Below, piece by piece: positions 9,171 through 18,460 of a stretch of DNA of 64,000 nucleotides (positions are counted from its first letter, which is position 1; the number at the start of each line of letters is the position of its first letter). The translations under genes and the position numbers were made by a program. Origin of the DNA: DATEKX01 sp963726785. GTDB taxonomy: Bacteria; Acidobacteriota; Blastocatellia; UBA7656. Below the pieces are notes generated by a model, which was not told where the DNA came from, did no database searches, and saw nothing but the letters and a program-made list of their open reading frames with translations. The stretch spans positions 564,942 to 628,941 of the forward strand of contig CAVSDJ010000001.1 in NCBI GenBank assembly GCA_963726785.1, given 5' to 3'.

Positions 9171-9923
9171 GTGGTACTGACGGAAGTCACAGACGAACTG
9201 CTAAGGATTTTCGACAGCGCGCAACGGGTCGCTGTGCTGACGGGCGCGGGCATATCCGCCGAAAGCGGCGTGCCTACGTTTCGCGGAGGCGGCGACACGG
9301 AAATCTGGACGTGGCGCGGGCGACCCATAACCGAATTGTCTTCAGCAGAATTGATAGCGACTGATCCGAAACTTGTCTGGGAGTGGTTCGATTATCGTCG
9401 CGGGATGCTGACAAGCGTTCAGCCTAACCGAGGACATTATGCGCTGGCAGAGTGGGAGCGCAGGTTTTCCGAGTTCACGCTGATTACGCAGAACATTGAC
9501 GACCTGCATCGCGCTGCGGGGAGCCTCAACGTGCTCGAAGTTCACGGCAATATCTGGCGCGCGCGCTGCCTTCGCTGCGCAAGCGTGTTCGACGCGCGCG
9601 AAACGCCGCTCGAACAGAACCCGCCGTTATGTTTCGTGTGCGGCGCGGCGGCGCGTCCCGATGTTGTGCTGTTCGGCGAGATGCTTCCTGAATCCATATT
9701 CGAGCGCGCGGAAGAAGCATCTGCACGCGCCGATCTGTTTTTCGTCATCGGAACTTCGGCTGTTGTCTATCCGGCGGCGAGCCTCCCTGTTGCCGCGAAA
9801 CAAGCGGGCGCGCGCATTATCGAAGTCAATCCCGAGAGGACTGACATTTCGTTTTTTGCTGACTTCACTGTGCTCGGCAAAGCTGGCGAAATCCTTCCTC
9901 AGTTCATCAAGGAGCGAGGCTGA
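9171..9923 (+). CDS. cobB: Sir2-family NAD-dependent protein deacylase (CobB-like)
   Basis: Removes acyl groups from protein lysines using NAD. The 250-residue protein shows GAGIS (25-29), TFRGG (36-40), QNIDD (107-111), the catalytic His in VHG (125), a zinc site of two Cys pairs (133/136 and 154/157), and GTSAVVYPA near 194. The GTG at 9171 is chosen because AGGAGG at 9152-9157 precedes it. The longer ATG reading from 9039 would start inside the upstream palindrome. The substrate loop reads EWFDYRR: Arg76 matches the desuccinylase Arg of CobB/SIRT5, but the expected Tyr three residues earlier is Phe73. The stop overlaps the larC start as TGATG. Confidence 0.88.
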   Translation: MVLTEVTDELLRIFDSAQRVAVLTGAGISAESGVPTFRGGGDTEIWTWRGRPITELSSAELIATDPKLVWEWFDYRRGMLTSVQPNRGHYALAEWERRFSEFTLITQNIDDLHRAAGSLNVLEVHGNIWRARCLRCASVFDARETPLEQNPPLCFVCGAAARPDVVLFGEMLPESIFERAEEASARADLFFVIGTSAVVYPAASLPVAAKQAGARIIEVNPERTDISFFADFTVLGKAGEILPQFIKERG

Positions 9924-11156
9924 TGCGCGCATTGTACTTCGACTGTTTCGCGGGCGTGAGCGGCGACATGATAATCGGCGCGCTCATTGATCTGGGAGTT
10001 GACCTTGATGAGTTAAATAATCAGTTATCATCGCTCGGATTGAGCGCCTATCAAGTGAAAGCCGAGCGCGTGAAACGCAGCGGCATTGCGGCTGTCAAAT
10101 TCAACGTCGAAGTTGACGAAGGCAAGCAGCCTGCGCGCAAGCTCGCAGACATTTCGGAGATCATCAACCGATCAGAGTTGAGCGCGCAGGTGAAAGCTCG
10201 ATCAATTCAGATATTCGAGCGATTGGCCGAAGCCGAAGCGCACGTTCACGGTTCGACGCGCGAGCAAGTGCATTTTCATGAAGTCGGCGCGGTTGATTCG
10301 ATCATTGATACTGTCGGCGCGATGATAGGGCTTGAGATGCTCGGCGTAGATCGCTTCTTCGCATCGCCGCTCAGGCTTGGGCACGGCTCTGTTCAAACGC
10401 AGCACGGCTTGATGCCTGTTCCCGCGCCCGCTACGGCAGAGCTTGTGCGCGGCGTGCCCGTTTACGCGGGAGAGATCGAAGGCGAATTCGTCACTCCGAC
10501 CGGCGCGGCCATCCTGACTGTCTTTGTGCGAAAGTTTCGGCCCACTGCCCGAAATAAAGATAACTCGCGCGGGCTACGGCGCAGGCTCGCGCGACCCGAA
10601 AGGGTTCCCTAATGCGCTCCGAATTGTGATGGGCGATGTTTCAGAATCAAACGCGAAGGTTGAAAATGAATCGCGTCATCTAAGCGACAGCGTTATGGTT
10701 GTTGAAACGAACATAGACGATATGAACCCGCAGGCTTACGGGTTCGTAATGGAAAGAGCTTTTGCGCTCGGCGCGCTGGACGTTTTCATTATTGCGGCGC
10801 AGATGAAGAAAGCGAGGCCGGGCACGCTGCTGACTGTGCTGTGTGAACCGGCAAAGACCGATTCGATCATCGAGATGCTGCTTGCGGAAACGACTACGCT
10901 CGGCGTTCGATATTACGAAGCGAAGCGGCAGATGCTTGAGCGCGCGATTGAAACTGTTGAAACAGAGTATGGCACTGTTCGTATGAAGGTGGCGCGGGCG
11001 GGTGATCGCACGCTACACTTTTTACCGGAGTATGATGATTGCGCGCGACTTGCCGCAGGATATGGGAAGCCTGTGATCGAAGTGCAGTCAGCCGCAACAG
11101 CCGCATATCGTGAGAGGATGAAGAGAAGCGCACGCAATGGCGAATTCAAAGAATAA
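9923..11156 (+). CDS. larC: LarC nickel-pincer cofactor nickel-insertion protein, frameshifted
   Basis: LarC is a CTP-dependent cyclometallase inserting nickel into the pyridinium bisthiocarboxylate cofactor used by lactate racemase and relatives. The N-terminal half starts MRALYFDCFAGVSGDM and has HFHEVGAVDSI and EGEFVTPTGAAIL. The C-terminal half has VETNIDDMNPQ and KKARPGTLLTVLCEP. The two halves are in different frames. Removing one T from TTT at 10523-10525 joins them as TVLCESFGPLP. The rest of the gene is intact. larC is split into larC1 and larC2 in Lactobacillus plantarum and joined by ribosomal frameshifting. Here a sequencing indel is equally or more likely. No larB or larE is seen in the window. 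Confidence 0.88.
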
Positions 11157-11754
11157 CGACATCGCACACAAGCCGAAAAGAACTTCCGTTGATCTGGAAA
11201 AGATTGAAGCGGGCGTGCGAATGATACTTGAAGGAATCGGCGAAGACCCTGATCGTCCCGGACTTCAGGGCACGCCGCGCCGCGTTGCGCTGATGTACGA
11301 AGAGATTTGCGCGGGATTGTATAACGACCCGCGCGAGTTCATTCACGTCCTTCCGGCTGAAACGCATGACGAGATGGTTATTGTGAAAGACATTCCGATA
11401 TATTCCGTCTGCGAGCATCATTTGCTCCCGTTCGTCGGGGTCGCGCACATCGCGTATATCCCGAAAGGCGGGCGCATAGTCGGGCTGTCGAAGCTCGCGC
11501 GCGTGGCTGATACTCTAGCCAAAAAGCCGCAGCTTCAAGAGCGACTCACAACTCAAATAGCAGACCTCCTCTACGAAGAGCTTAGCGCGACCGGCGTGAT
11601 GGTCGTCATCGAAGCCGCGCATATGTGCATGGAGATGCGCGGCGTGAAGAAGCCCGGCTCGAAAACCATCACGAGCGCCTTGCGCGGTGGATTCCTCAAA
11701 GACCCGCGCACGCGCAACGAGGCTATGTCTCTGATTCGTGATAATCACAAATAA
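11137..11754 (+). CDS. folE: GTP cyclohydrolase I
   Basis: Converts GTP to 7,8-dihydroneopterin triphosphate, the first step of folate and pterin synthesis, in the cytoplasm. The 205-residue protein has the family signature SVCEHHLLPF, with zinc ligand Cys92 and His95, and AAHMCMEMRGV, with Cys164 as the third zinc ligand. LEGIGEDPDRPGLQGTP near the start is also typical. The length is normal. The ATG overlaps the last 20 bases of larC, so the genes are probably translated from one message. Confidence 0.96.
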   Translation: MANSKNNDIAHKPKRTSVDLEKIEAGVRMILEGIGEDPDRPGLQGTPRRVALMYEEICAGLYNDPREFIHVLPAETHDEMVIVKDIPIYSVCEHHLLPFVGVAHIAYIPKGGRIVGLSKLARVADTLAKKPQLQERLTTQIADLLYEELSATGVMVVIEAAHMCMEMRGVKKPGSKTITSALRGGFLKDPRTRNEAMSLIRDNHK

Positions 11755-11832
11755 AGGCAATTGCAAACTACGGTTTGAATCAAACGCAAGATTGAAGCAG
11801 GTAGTTTGAAACTGGAAAACCGAAGACTGATT

Positions 11833-13860
11833 ATGGCAGAAACTTTTTACATAACGACACCGATCTATTACGCAAACTCGAAGCCGCACATAGGTCACGC
11901 CTACACGACGATGGTTGCGGATTCGATCACGCGCTTCAAACGGCAACGCGGGATTGATACGTTCTTTCTTACGGGAACCGACGAGCACGGAATAAATATC
12001 GAACGCGCGGCTGCCGAGCGCGGCATTCCGATCAGCGAACATGTTGATGAAATGGTCAAAGAGTTTCAAACGGCGTTCGCTTCGCTCAACATAAACTACG
12101 ACCGCTGGATTCGCACAATCGACCCTGCGCACGAAAGCGCTGTGCAGAAGTTGTGGCAGATTCTTTTAGAGCGTGGCTACATCTACAAGGGATATTACGA
12201 TGGCTGGTTCTGCGGCAATTGCAACGAGTTCAAAGATGTCGAAGAGGATGTAGAAAACCCGCTGTGCCCGCTGCACGACCGCCCGCTCGACAAAGTTTCA
12301 GAAGAGAGTTACTTCTTCAAACTCTCTGAGTTTCAACAGCCCTTGCTTGATCTGTATGACTCTACACCTAGCTTCGTTCAACCTGATTCGCGTCGCAATG
12401 AAGTCCGCTCTTTCGTTGCGGGCGGGCTGAAAGATTTGTCTGTCAGCAGAGTCACGGTCAAGTGGGGGATTCTTGTGCCGGGCGACGAGAAGCATACTAT
12501 CTACGTATGGCTCGATGCGCTGTCGAATTACATCACGGCTATGGGTTGGGGCAATGACAAATACGATGGCTTTGATCGATACTGGCCCGCGCTTCATCTT
12601 GTCGGCAAAGACATACTGAGGTTCCATACGGTCTACTGGCCCGCATTCCTGATGGCCGCAGGCATCAAGTTGCCGCGAGGCATTCACGCTCACGGGATGT
12701 TGCTTATGGGCGGGCGCAAGATGTCGAAGACTATCGGGAACGTCATCAGGGTTCACGAGCTTCTTCGATACTTTACTGCGGACATGATTCGCTACTTCAT
12801 TCTGCGCGAAGTTTCGTTCGGGCAAGACGGTCATATATCTTACGAAGCTTTAATTGATCGCGTGAATTCAGACCTCGCAGATGGACTGGGCAATCTTGCG
12901 AGCCGCACGTTGACGATGGTGAGAAACTATTTCGATGGCCGTCCCCCGCGTTTGTTTAACGAGACGGCGCAAGATGAGGCGGATGTTCGAGAGCGCATCC
13001 GCGAGGCGAAGCAGAAGTTCGATGAAGAATTCAACGCCATGAATTTCTCGCGCGGGCTTGAAGCAGCGTGGGCCGGAATTGCCCGCGTGGACAAGTTCAT
13101 CACGGACAACACACCGTGGAAGCTCGCCAAAGACCCGTCTGAACGCGAGCGGCTGGAAAGCGTGATTGCGGTTGCATACGAAGGCTTGCGCCATCTGGTT
13201 TTGCTTGTCGCTCCTGCATTGCCCGAAAGCGCAAGAGAGATTTGGCGGCAGATGGGGCTTGCGGGCGACCCGCTTGAAATCAATCCCAATACGACTGTGT
13301 GGGGCGAATCGCTGGACATATCATCGATTGAAAAAGTCAGTCCGGCATTTCCGAAACTCAACAAGGAAAAGATTATGTCAGAGATAGAAAATCAAAATGA
13401 GCAGACCGCAGCAGCAACTGAAACGGCAAGCTCTCAAACACAGCAGCCTGCCGCACCCGATACAGAAAAGGTAGAGGCGGCGGCAAACACAGCGGGCGCG
13501 ACTCAGGCCGTAGCGCCGCCAACTGCCAGCCCGATTCAGATAGATGACTTTGTAAAAGTAGAGTTGCGCGCAGCGACTGTGCTCGAAGCCGAGCGCGTGC
13601 CGAAGGCAGACAAGCTGTTGCGATTGCTGATTGATGTCGGAGAAACCGAGCCGCGCCAGATACTCGCAGGCATCGCACAGCACTACGCGCCCGAAGATGT
13701 CGTCGGGCGCAAGATCATCGTCGTTGCTAATCTCGCGCCGCGCAAGCTGCGAGGGCTGGAATCGAACGGTATGTTATTGGCCGCGTCGGTTGGTGAAGAC
13801 GGACGACCCGTGCTCGCCACTTTTGGTGAAGATGTGCCTAACGGCACACGGTTAAAGTAA
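11833..13860 (+). CDS. metG: Methionyl-tRNA synthetase with C-terminal tRNA-binding domain
   Basis: Charges initiator and elongator tRNA-Met. The protein has 675 residues from the ATG at 11833. The in-frame start 27 bases upstream adds nothing conserved. HIGH is at residues 19-22, GGRKMSKTIGN near 295, and a zinc knuckle CGNC...CPLH near 126-150 of the Thermus type, with His as the fourth ligand. After an Ala/Gln/Glu-rich linker (~515-565), an OB-fold EMAP-like tRNA-binding domain fills the C terminus (IQIDDFVKVELRAATVLEAE to VPNGTRLK). The gene is intact and follows folE by 78 bases. Confidence 0.96.
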   Translation: MAETFYITTPIYYANSKPHIGHAYTTMVADSITRFKRQRGIDTFFLTGTDEHGINIERAAAERGIPISEHVDEMVKEFQTAFASLNINYDRWIRTIDPAHESAVQKLWQILLERGYIYKGYYDGWFCGNCNEFKDVEEDVENPLCPLHDRPLDKVSEESYFFKLSEFQQPLLDLYDSTPSFVQPDSRRNEVRSFVAGGLKDLSVSRVTVKWGILVPGDEKHTIYVWLDALSNYITAMGWGNDKYDGFDRYWPALHLVGKDILRFHTVYWPAFLMAAGIKLPRGIHAHGMLLMGGRKMSKTIGNVIRVHELLRYFTADMIRYFILREVSFGQDGHISYEALIDRVNSDLADGLGNLASRTLTMVRNYFDGRPPRLFNETAQDEADVRERIREAKQKFDEEFNAMNFSRGLEAAWAGIARVDKFITDNTPWKLAKDPSERERLESVIAVAYEGLRHLVLLVAPALPESAREIWRQMGLAGDPLEINPNTTVWGESLDISSIEKVSPAFPKLNKEKIMSEIENQNEQTAAATETASSQTQQPAAPDTEKVEAAANTAGATQAVAPPTASPIQIDDFVKVELRAATVLEAERVPKADKLLRLLIDVGETEPRQILAGIAQHYAPEDVVGRKIIVVANLAPRKLRGLESNGMLLAASVGEDGRPVLATFGEDVPNGTRLK

Positions 13861-13899
13861 TGACGGTGCGCGATTGATCTCAGAACCTATTGGGGCAAA

Positions 13900-14051
13900 A
13901 GCTCCGTAGGAGCGACCTGTCTATAGCAACAACCGAGCGAGAGATTTGTAGCTCCGTAGGAGCGACCTGATTAATCTAAAGGTCGCTTCTACGGAGCTAC
14001 AGAAAATATTACGGATGCTTTAACTATAGACAGGTCGTCCCTAACGGGACT
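13900..14051. repeat. 152-nt composite palindromic repeat, copy 1
   Basis: Outer arms begin AGCTCCGTAGGAGCGACCTG and end in a complementary segment containing ctatagacaggtcg. Inside is a hairpin with arms at 13949-13968 and 13980-13999 (one mismatch, 11-nt loop) that repeats the same unit. A second copy with the same architecture lies at 26399-26549. No ORF is present. It is probably a non-autonomous mobile repeat (MITE- or BIME-like). Confidence 0.8.
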
Positions 14052-14114
14052 AATGAATCTTCTCGCATCAATTTGCGAGAAGATCAAGCTTTCAATTCCC
14101 ACTCGCCCTTCAAT

Positions 14115-14939
14115 TCAATAATAAGCGATCTTACGATAAGTAATTTCGACCGGCTCGGTTTCCGTTTTTCCTTCGCTGTCAATCAGCCGGGCGGTCGTTC
14201 GCTTTATCCAGTTGCCCTTGGAATCGAATTCATAGGAATGACTTTCTTTTCCTACCGCCTCATCTTTCGCGTTGTACTTTGACGTTTCAACCCGGTTTCC
14301 TTTTTCATCGAGCGTGTAGACATATCTCGTGTCAATTGAACCATCCGCGTAGTAGCGAGCTTCATCTTTCTTGTTTCCGTTTTCGTCGTAAGCATATGTC
14401 CAGCGATCTACCACTGAGCCTTTCCCGTTAAAGACAGTACGCTCAGAAACTTGCCTGTCATCATTGTAGGTATAAATGTTTTTGTTGCGCATCAAGCCAT
14501 CCGCGTCATACTCGGACCATTCAATCAGGTTTTCTTCTGTATCATATTTGAACTCTCGCTTCGTTCGCAGCGTCTCATTCGGAGCATAAACGCCGCGCTC
14601 TTTCTTTCTCCCATTGCCATCGAATATGTATCGAGCGGTGTAGAGAGGCGCGTCATCAGCCGCCGTGTATCTCTCTTCAGTCATGCGACCCTTTGCATCA
14701 TACGTTTTTGTTTCTACTACCTCCCTTGGACCTTCAATGTAATCACCGGACTGCCTAATCATTTTTGAAGTCTCGATGCGAACGCTTTGCACTGAGCCTG
14801 CGAGGCCGTCTTGCTTCCTATCACTGTGCGCCGCGTCATAGCTGCCCTGACGACAACAGGTGAAAAGAAGCGTTGAAGCGAGAATAAGAAATAATTTCCG
14901 GACGATTTTGTTGTTACGATGTTCGTGGCTTAAGATCAT
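14115..14939 (-). CDS. YD-repeat lipoprotein
   Basis: Predicted exported lipoprotein of 274 residues. The chosen ATG at 14939 puts a basic and hydrophobic signal (VRKLFLILASTLLFTCC) at the N terminus with a lipobox-like TCC. The rest is a series of ~20-25-residue repeats built around Y-D-x-x-G-N/R (KTYDAKGRMTEERY, YIFDGNGRKKERG, KYDTEENLIEWSEYDADG, TYAYDENGNKK, YTLDEKGNRVETSKY). This is the RHS/YD pattern, which forms beta-strand shells or surface fibres. It lacks the large shell and toxin domains of true RHS proteins. The ligand and role are unknown. An upstream alternative start (15002) would add 21 residues before the signal and is less likely. Confidence 0.7.
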   Translation of the reverse strand: MILSHEHRNNKIVRKLFLILASTLLFTCCRQGSYDAAHSDRKQDGLAGSVQSVRIETSKMIRQSGDYIEGPREVVETKTYDAKGRMTEERYTAADDAPLYTARYIFDGNGRKKERGVYAPNETLRTKREFKYDTEENLIEWSEYDADGLMRNKNIYTYNDDRQVSERTVFNGKGSVVDRWTYAYDENGNKKDEARYYADGSIDTRYVYTLDEKGNRVETSKYNAKDEAVGKESHSYEFDSKGNWIKRTTARLIDSEGKTETEPVEITYRKIAYY

Positions 14940-15462
14940 AGCGAATTTTGGAGTCCCCCTTTTTTCGTTGTTGCCATAATAGTCTCCGAACCTTTCAAGC
15001 ATTTAGATTCATGCCAGTAATCCTGTCCTGGACGGATTAGTTAACAGAATTAGTTGGCGCATTAATTTATACATGAATGTCTCAGGATTACGCCTTTGTT
15101 ACTCAGTGATAGTCTTCGTTTCATCTATAACGCCTCATACTGATACTCAATTACGGCGGCCTCTTTATTGCTAAGAAGCTGACCGCATTTCGGGTCCACG
15201 ATGAACGGCAAAGCAAAAATCCAATAAGCTCTCGTGAGTCGTAGTCTATAGCGGACGCCATAAAACCGTTAACTTCCTACCGTATGACCGAAAGGGGATA
15301 ACGAGCAAGTAGGGTTAGGGAAGAATCAAACAAAGCCTGTCTCTTGCGCGCGAATCATTACTTGTTTCGCGTTGCTCTAAACATAAATCCAATTCAATTG
15401 AGCCACATTGTGTGCGCTTGTGGACATAGTAGAAGTGTACTCATTATCCAAAGGAGAAAAAG
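14940..15462. other. Intergenic region between divergent genes
   Basis: Stretch of about 520 bases separating the minus-strand YD-repeat lipoprotein and the plus-strand DUF4331 gene. No conserved ORF, tRNA or strong hairpin is visible. A good ribosome site (AAAGGAG) at its right end serves the DUF4331 gene. A vegetative promoter for that gene is expected here, but no box pair was convincing. Confidence 0.45.
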
Positions 15463-17010
15463 ATGCGAAAGCCAGTTAGAAATAAGCTTTTCGCCCTTAT
15501 CACTCTTTTCGCCCTGACAGCCGCGCTGCTTATCAGCGAGCCGTCGTTCAAGACTGCGCAGGCGTCGAGCCATCGCGAAGCGCCATTGTCAAAGCTTGAT
15601 CCAACGGGAGACAACACGGACGTTTATGTATTTCGCAGCACCGAAGCCGGTCGAAGCGGCTTTGTGACATTAATCGCTAACTTCATACCATTCGAAGAAC
15701 CAGCAGGAGGCCCGCACTTCTACAGGTTTGACGACGCCGCTACTTACAACATCAAGGTGGACAACAATGGCGACGGCTTTGAAGACTTAACATTTGAGTT
15801 CCAGTTCACAACTCGATTTGTGAACTGGGATATTGTTCTCGGCCAGGCCTCGCCTAACCAGGCTCTTGCGGGAACGGGCGGAATTGATCCGTTGATTACT
15901 TCGCTCACAGACCCCGATTATAACGAGCCACAAACTTACGTAGTCAGGCAGGTTAATGGCTTCCGCTCCGGGCGCGGCAGGCTCAACAATTCCGTTGAAC
16001 TTGGCCGTGACTTCATCGTGCCGCCCGACAACATAGGCGTGCGCACGACGCCGAATTATGAGACGGCGCTGGCTCAACCCGCCATCTTCAACCTGTCGAA
16101 TGGCGGTCGCGTTTTCGCAGGCCAGCGCGACGAAGGGTTTTACATTGATGTTGAAAGCATTTTTGATACGCTCAATCTCGCATCGCTGGGCGATACGGGC
16201 GGAACGGATACGACAGCAGGATTCAACGTTCACAGCATCGCAATCGAAGTGCCGATTTCGGTTTTGACTCGCAACGGCAGCACGCCGACCGATCCGCTTG
16301 ACACGAACGCTGTCATCGGCGTGTGGTCTACGGTTGAGCGCAATACTTTCAACAGGCAAGGGCGTCCGATTCCTCCGTTTATTCAGGTTTCGCGATTGGG
16401 CAATCCGCTCGTCAACGAAGTAGTAGTCCCGCTGAGATTGAAAGACACATTCAATTCTTCGACGCCGCCAAATGACCAGGTATTAGCTCCTTTCATACTT
16501 GATCCGCAATTGCCCAAGCTGATTCAGGCAGTGCTTGCGGCGGGTGGCACTAACATCAACATTCCTGCTGCTCCTCGTAACGATCTGGTTGCGATCTTCG
16601 GAACGGGCATTCCGGCAGGACTCGTTCCCGGCTTCCAGAATTTTCTATCGAACGGACAACCACACGAATACCAGCGTCTCAACGTAGCTATTCCCCCGAC
16701 AGCAGAAGCAAGTCGCAGCCGTCTTGGACTGCTGGGCGGAGATGCCGCAGGCTATCCGAACGGGCGGCGAGTTGGAGACGACGTTGTTGATATATCATTG
16801 CGCGCGGTGCTGGGTGGAACTCCGTTCAATCCGAACAATCCAGCGCCCGGCGTTGCCAATCCGTTCAACGTTGCGCCAAACAATACGGTCGGCGATGGCG
16901 TAGATCGCAACGATGTATCTTACCTCGACCGCTTCCCTTATCTCGGAACTCCGCACTCCGGCAATGCAGCCGGAAACGCGGCTCCGCACCAACATCACGT
17001 TCAACGCTAA
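15463..17010 (+). CDS. DUF4331 family secreted protein
   Basis: Exported protein of 515 residues with a clear signal peptide (1-~34). It is followed at once by the family hallmark SSHREAP (35-41) and DNTDVYVFRS. The body is rich in beta-strand and Asp/Asn-containing turns, as in other members. The biochemical function of DUF4331 is not established. It is followed by a TPR gene and a nickel/cobalt-type transporter gene on the same strand, which suggests one functional unit. The start has an AAAGGAG ribosome site 8 bases upstream. The gene is intact. Confidence 0.85.
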   Translation: MRKPVRNKLFALITLFALTAALLISEPSFKTAQASSHREAPLSKLDPTGDNTDVYVFRSTEAGRSGFVTLIANFIPFEEPAGGPHFYRFDDAATYNIKVDNNGDGFEDLTFEFQFTTRFVNWDIVLGQASPNQALAGTGGIDPLITSLTDPDYNEPQTYVVRQVNGFRSGRGRLNNSVELGRDFIVPPDNIGVRTTPNYETALAQPAIFNLSNGGRVFAGQRDEGFYIDVESIFDTLNLASLGDTGGTDTTAGFNVHSIAIEVPISVLTRNGSTPTDPLDTNAVIGVWSTVERNTFNRQGRPIPPFIQVSRLGNPLVNEVVVPLRLKDTFNSSTPPNDQVLAPFILDPQLPKLIQAVLAAGGTNINIPAAPRNDLVAIFGTGIPAGLVPGFQNFLSNGQPHEYQRLNVAIPPTAEASRSRLGLLGGDAAGYPNGRRVGDDVVDISLRAVLGGTPFNPNNPAPGVANPFNVAPNNTVGDGVDRNDVSYLDRFPYLGTPHSGNAAGNAAPHQHHVQR

Positions 17011-17026
17011 TAACTGACTAACAGAA

Positions 17027-17058
17027 GATGGTGAGCAGTCTGTTTGCTGCTCACCATC
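17027..17058 (+). terminator. Perfect 12-bp hairpin between DUF4331 and TPR genes
   Basis: GATGGTGAGCAG at 17027-17038 pairs perfectly with 17047-17058 across an 8-nt loop. No T run follows, and the next gene begins 20 bases later. It may be an attenuator or RNA-processing site adjusting the ratio of the highly conserved secreted protein to its neighbours, rather than a full terminator. Confidence 0.55.
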
Positions 17059-17077
17059 AACTAAGATCACCCGAATC

Positions 17078-18411
17078 ATGAAAGCAATCAGGTTCAACAG
17101 AGTTTTGCTTATTCTCGCATCGCTGGCGGTCGCGGGTTTTGCCGTATTCGGCATTCGAGCGGCTCTTTCGCGCACGCAACCGTTGGACGAAGCGCGTCGC
17201 ACGCTTTTGCCCGTCAGAGCGGAAGCAACATTAGCCGATAAACAGATGCAAAAGGGCGAAGCGATGATCAGACGCGCGCCGTCAGAGCCTGACGGGTACA
17301 ACCTGCTTTGCGCTGCTTACATACAGAAAGCGCGCGACACGGGCGATTTCACTTTCAACGCGAAAGCGGAAACTGCTCTCAATCATTCTTTCGCTGTGGC
17401 TGCTGACAACTACGATGCAATCAAGCTGAAGGCCACTCTGCTGCTTACCTATCATCGCTTCGGCGAAGCGTTTGAAGTTGCGCGCCGCGCCCGTGTCTTG
17501 CAGCCCAAAGATCACACGATATATGGCGCGCTGACGGATGCGCTCGTCGAGCTTGGCCGATACGACGAAGCAGATGACGCAGTGGAAACCATGATCGACT
17601 CAAGCCGGATGCTTCGTCTTACGCTCGGCTGTCTTACATCTATTCGCTGCGCGGCGATACGGACGGAGCGATTGAAGTCATGCGCGCTGCCGTCAAATCT
17701 TCAACACGGCAGGATGCCGAAGGGTACGCATGGTATCGCGCTCATCTGGGCGAAGAGTTAATGAAGGCTGGCAGGCTTAAAGAAGCGGAGCGGGAGTTTG
17801 ATTTCGCGCTCGAAGCTTTTCCGAATTACCCCATTGCGCTTGCCGCGAAAGCTCGCGCCCGTGTCGCCGCAAATGATTTGAATTCTGCCGTCGAGCTTTA
17901 CAAGCAATCGCAAGAGCGCGTTCCACTGCCAGACACAGCCATCGCGCTCGGTGATTTATATGCGAAGCTGGGCCAAATGGATGAAGCTCGAAAGCAGTAC
18001 GACCTGGTTGAATTCATCGAGCAATCCAGCACCGCAGGCGCAGCGACTTATTCGCGGCAACTGGCACTGTTCTGGGCGAATCACGATAAGAAGCTCGACG
18101 AGGCTCTGCGAATCGCGCAAAGCGAACGAGCCGGGCGCGCTGACATTTACACCTGCGATGTTCTGGCGTGGTGTCTCTATAAAACAAATGATCTAAAGGG
18201 AGCAAAGAAAGCGATTGATGAAGCGTTGAGGCTGGGGACTCGCGATGCGTTGCTTCATTATCACGCCGGAATGATTTACGAAAAGCTTGGCGATCAATCG
18301 ACCGCCATAAAACACTTGAGCCGCGCTCTTGAGATCAACCCGTCATTCGATATTCTTCAAGCAGATGTCGCGAGACAGAAACTCGAAGAGATTCAAACCA
18401 GGAAGCGATGA
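17078..18411 (+). CDS. TPR-repeat membrane-anchored protein, frameshifted
   Basis: About 444 residues. An N-terminal transmembrane segment or uncleaved signal (VLLILASLAVAGFAVFGI) is followed by tetratricopeptide repeats to the end (for example AKLGQMDEARKQYDLVE and HYHAGMIYEKLGDQSTAIKHLSRALEINPS). The frame breaks near 17600. Adding one base after ATGATCGA restores LKPDASSYARLSYIYSLRGD, a good TPR. It is probably a periplasmic scaffold. Its place between the DUF4331 and nickel/cobalt transporter genes suggests a role in the same process, but no partner is proven. Confidence 0.8.
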
Positions 18412-18460
18412 TTGATCTCTATCTGCAATTTTCATTGCAGCGATTCTGAAAAAGGACTTT

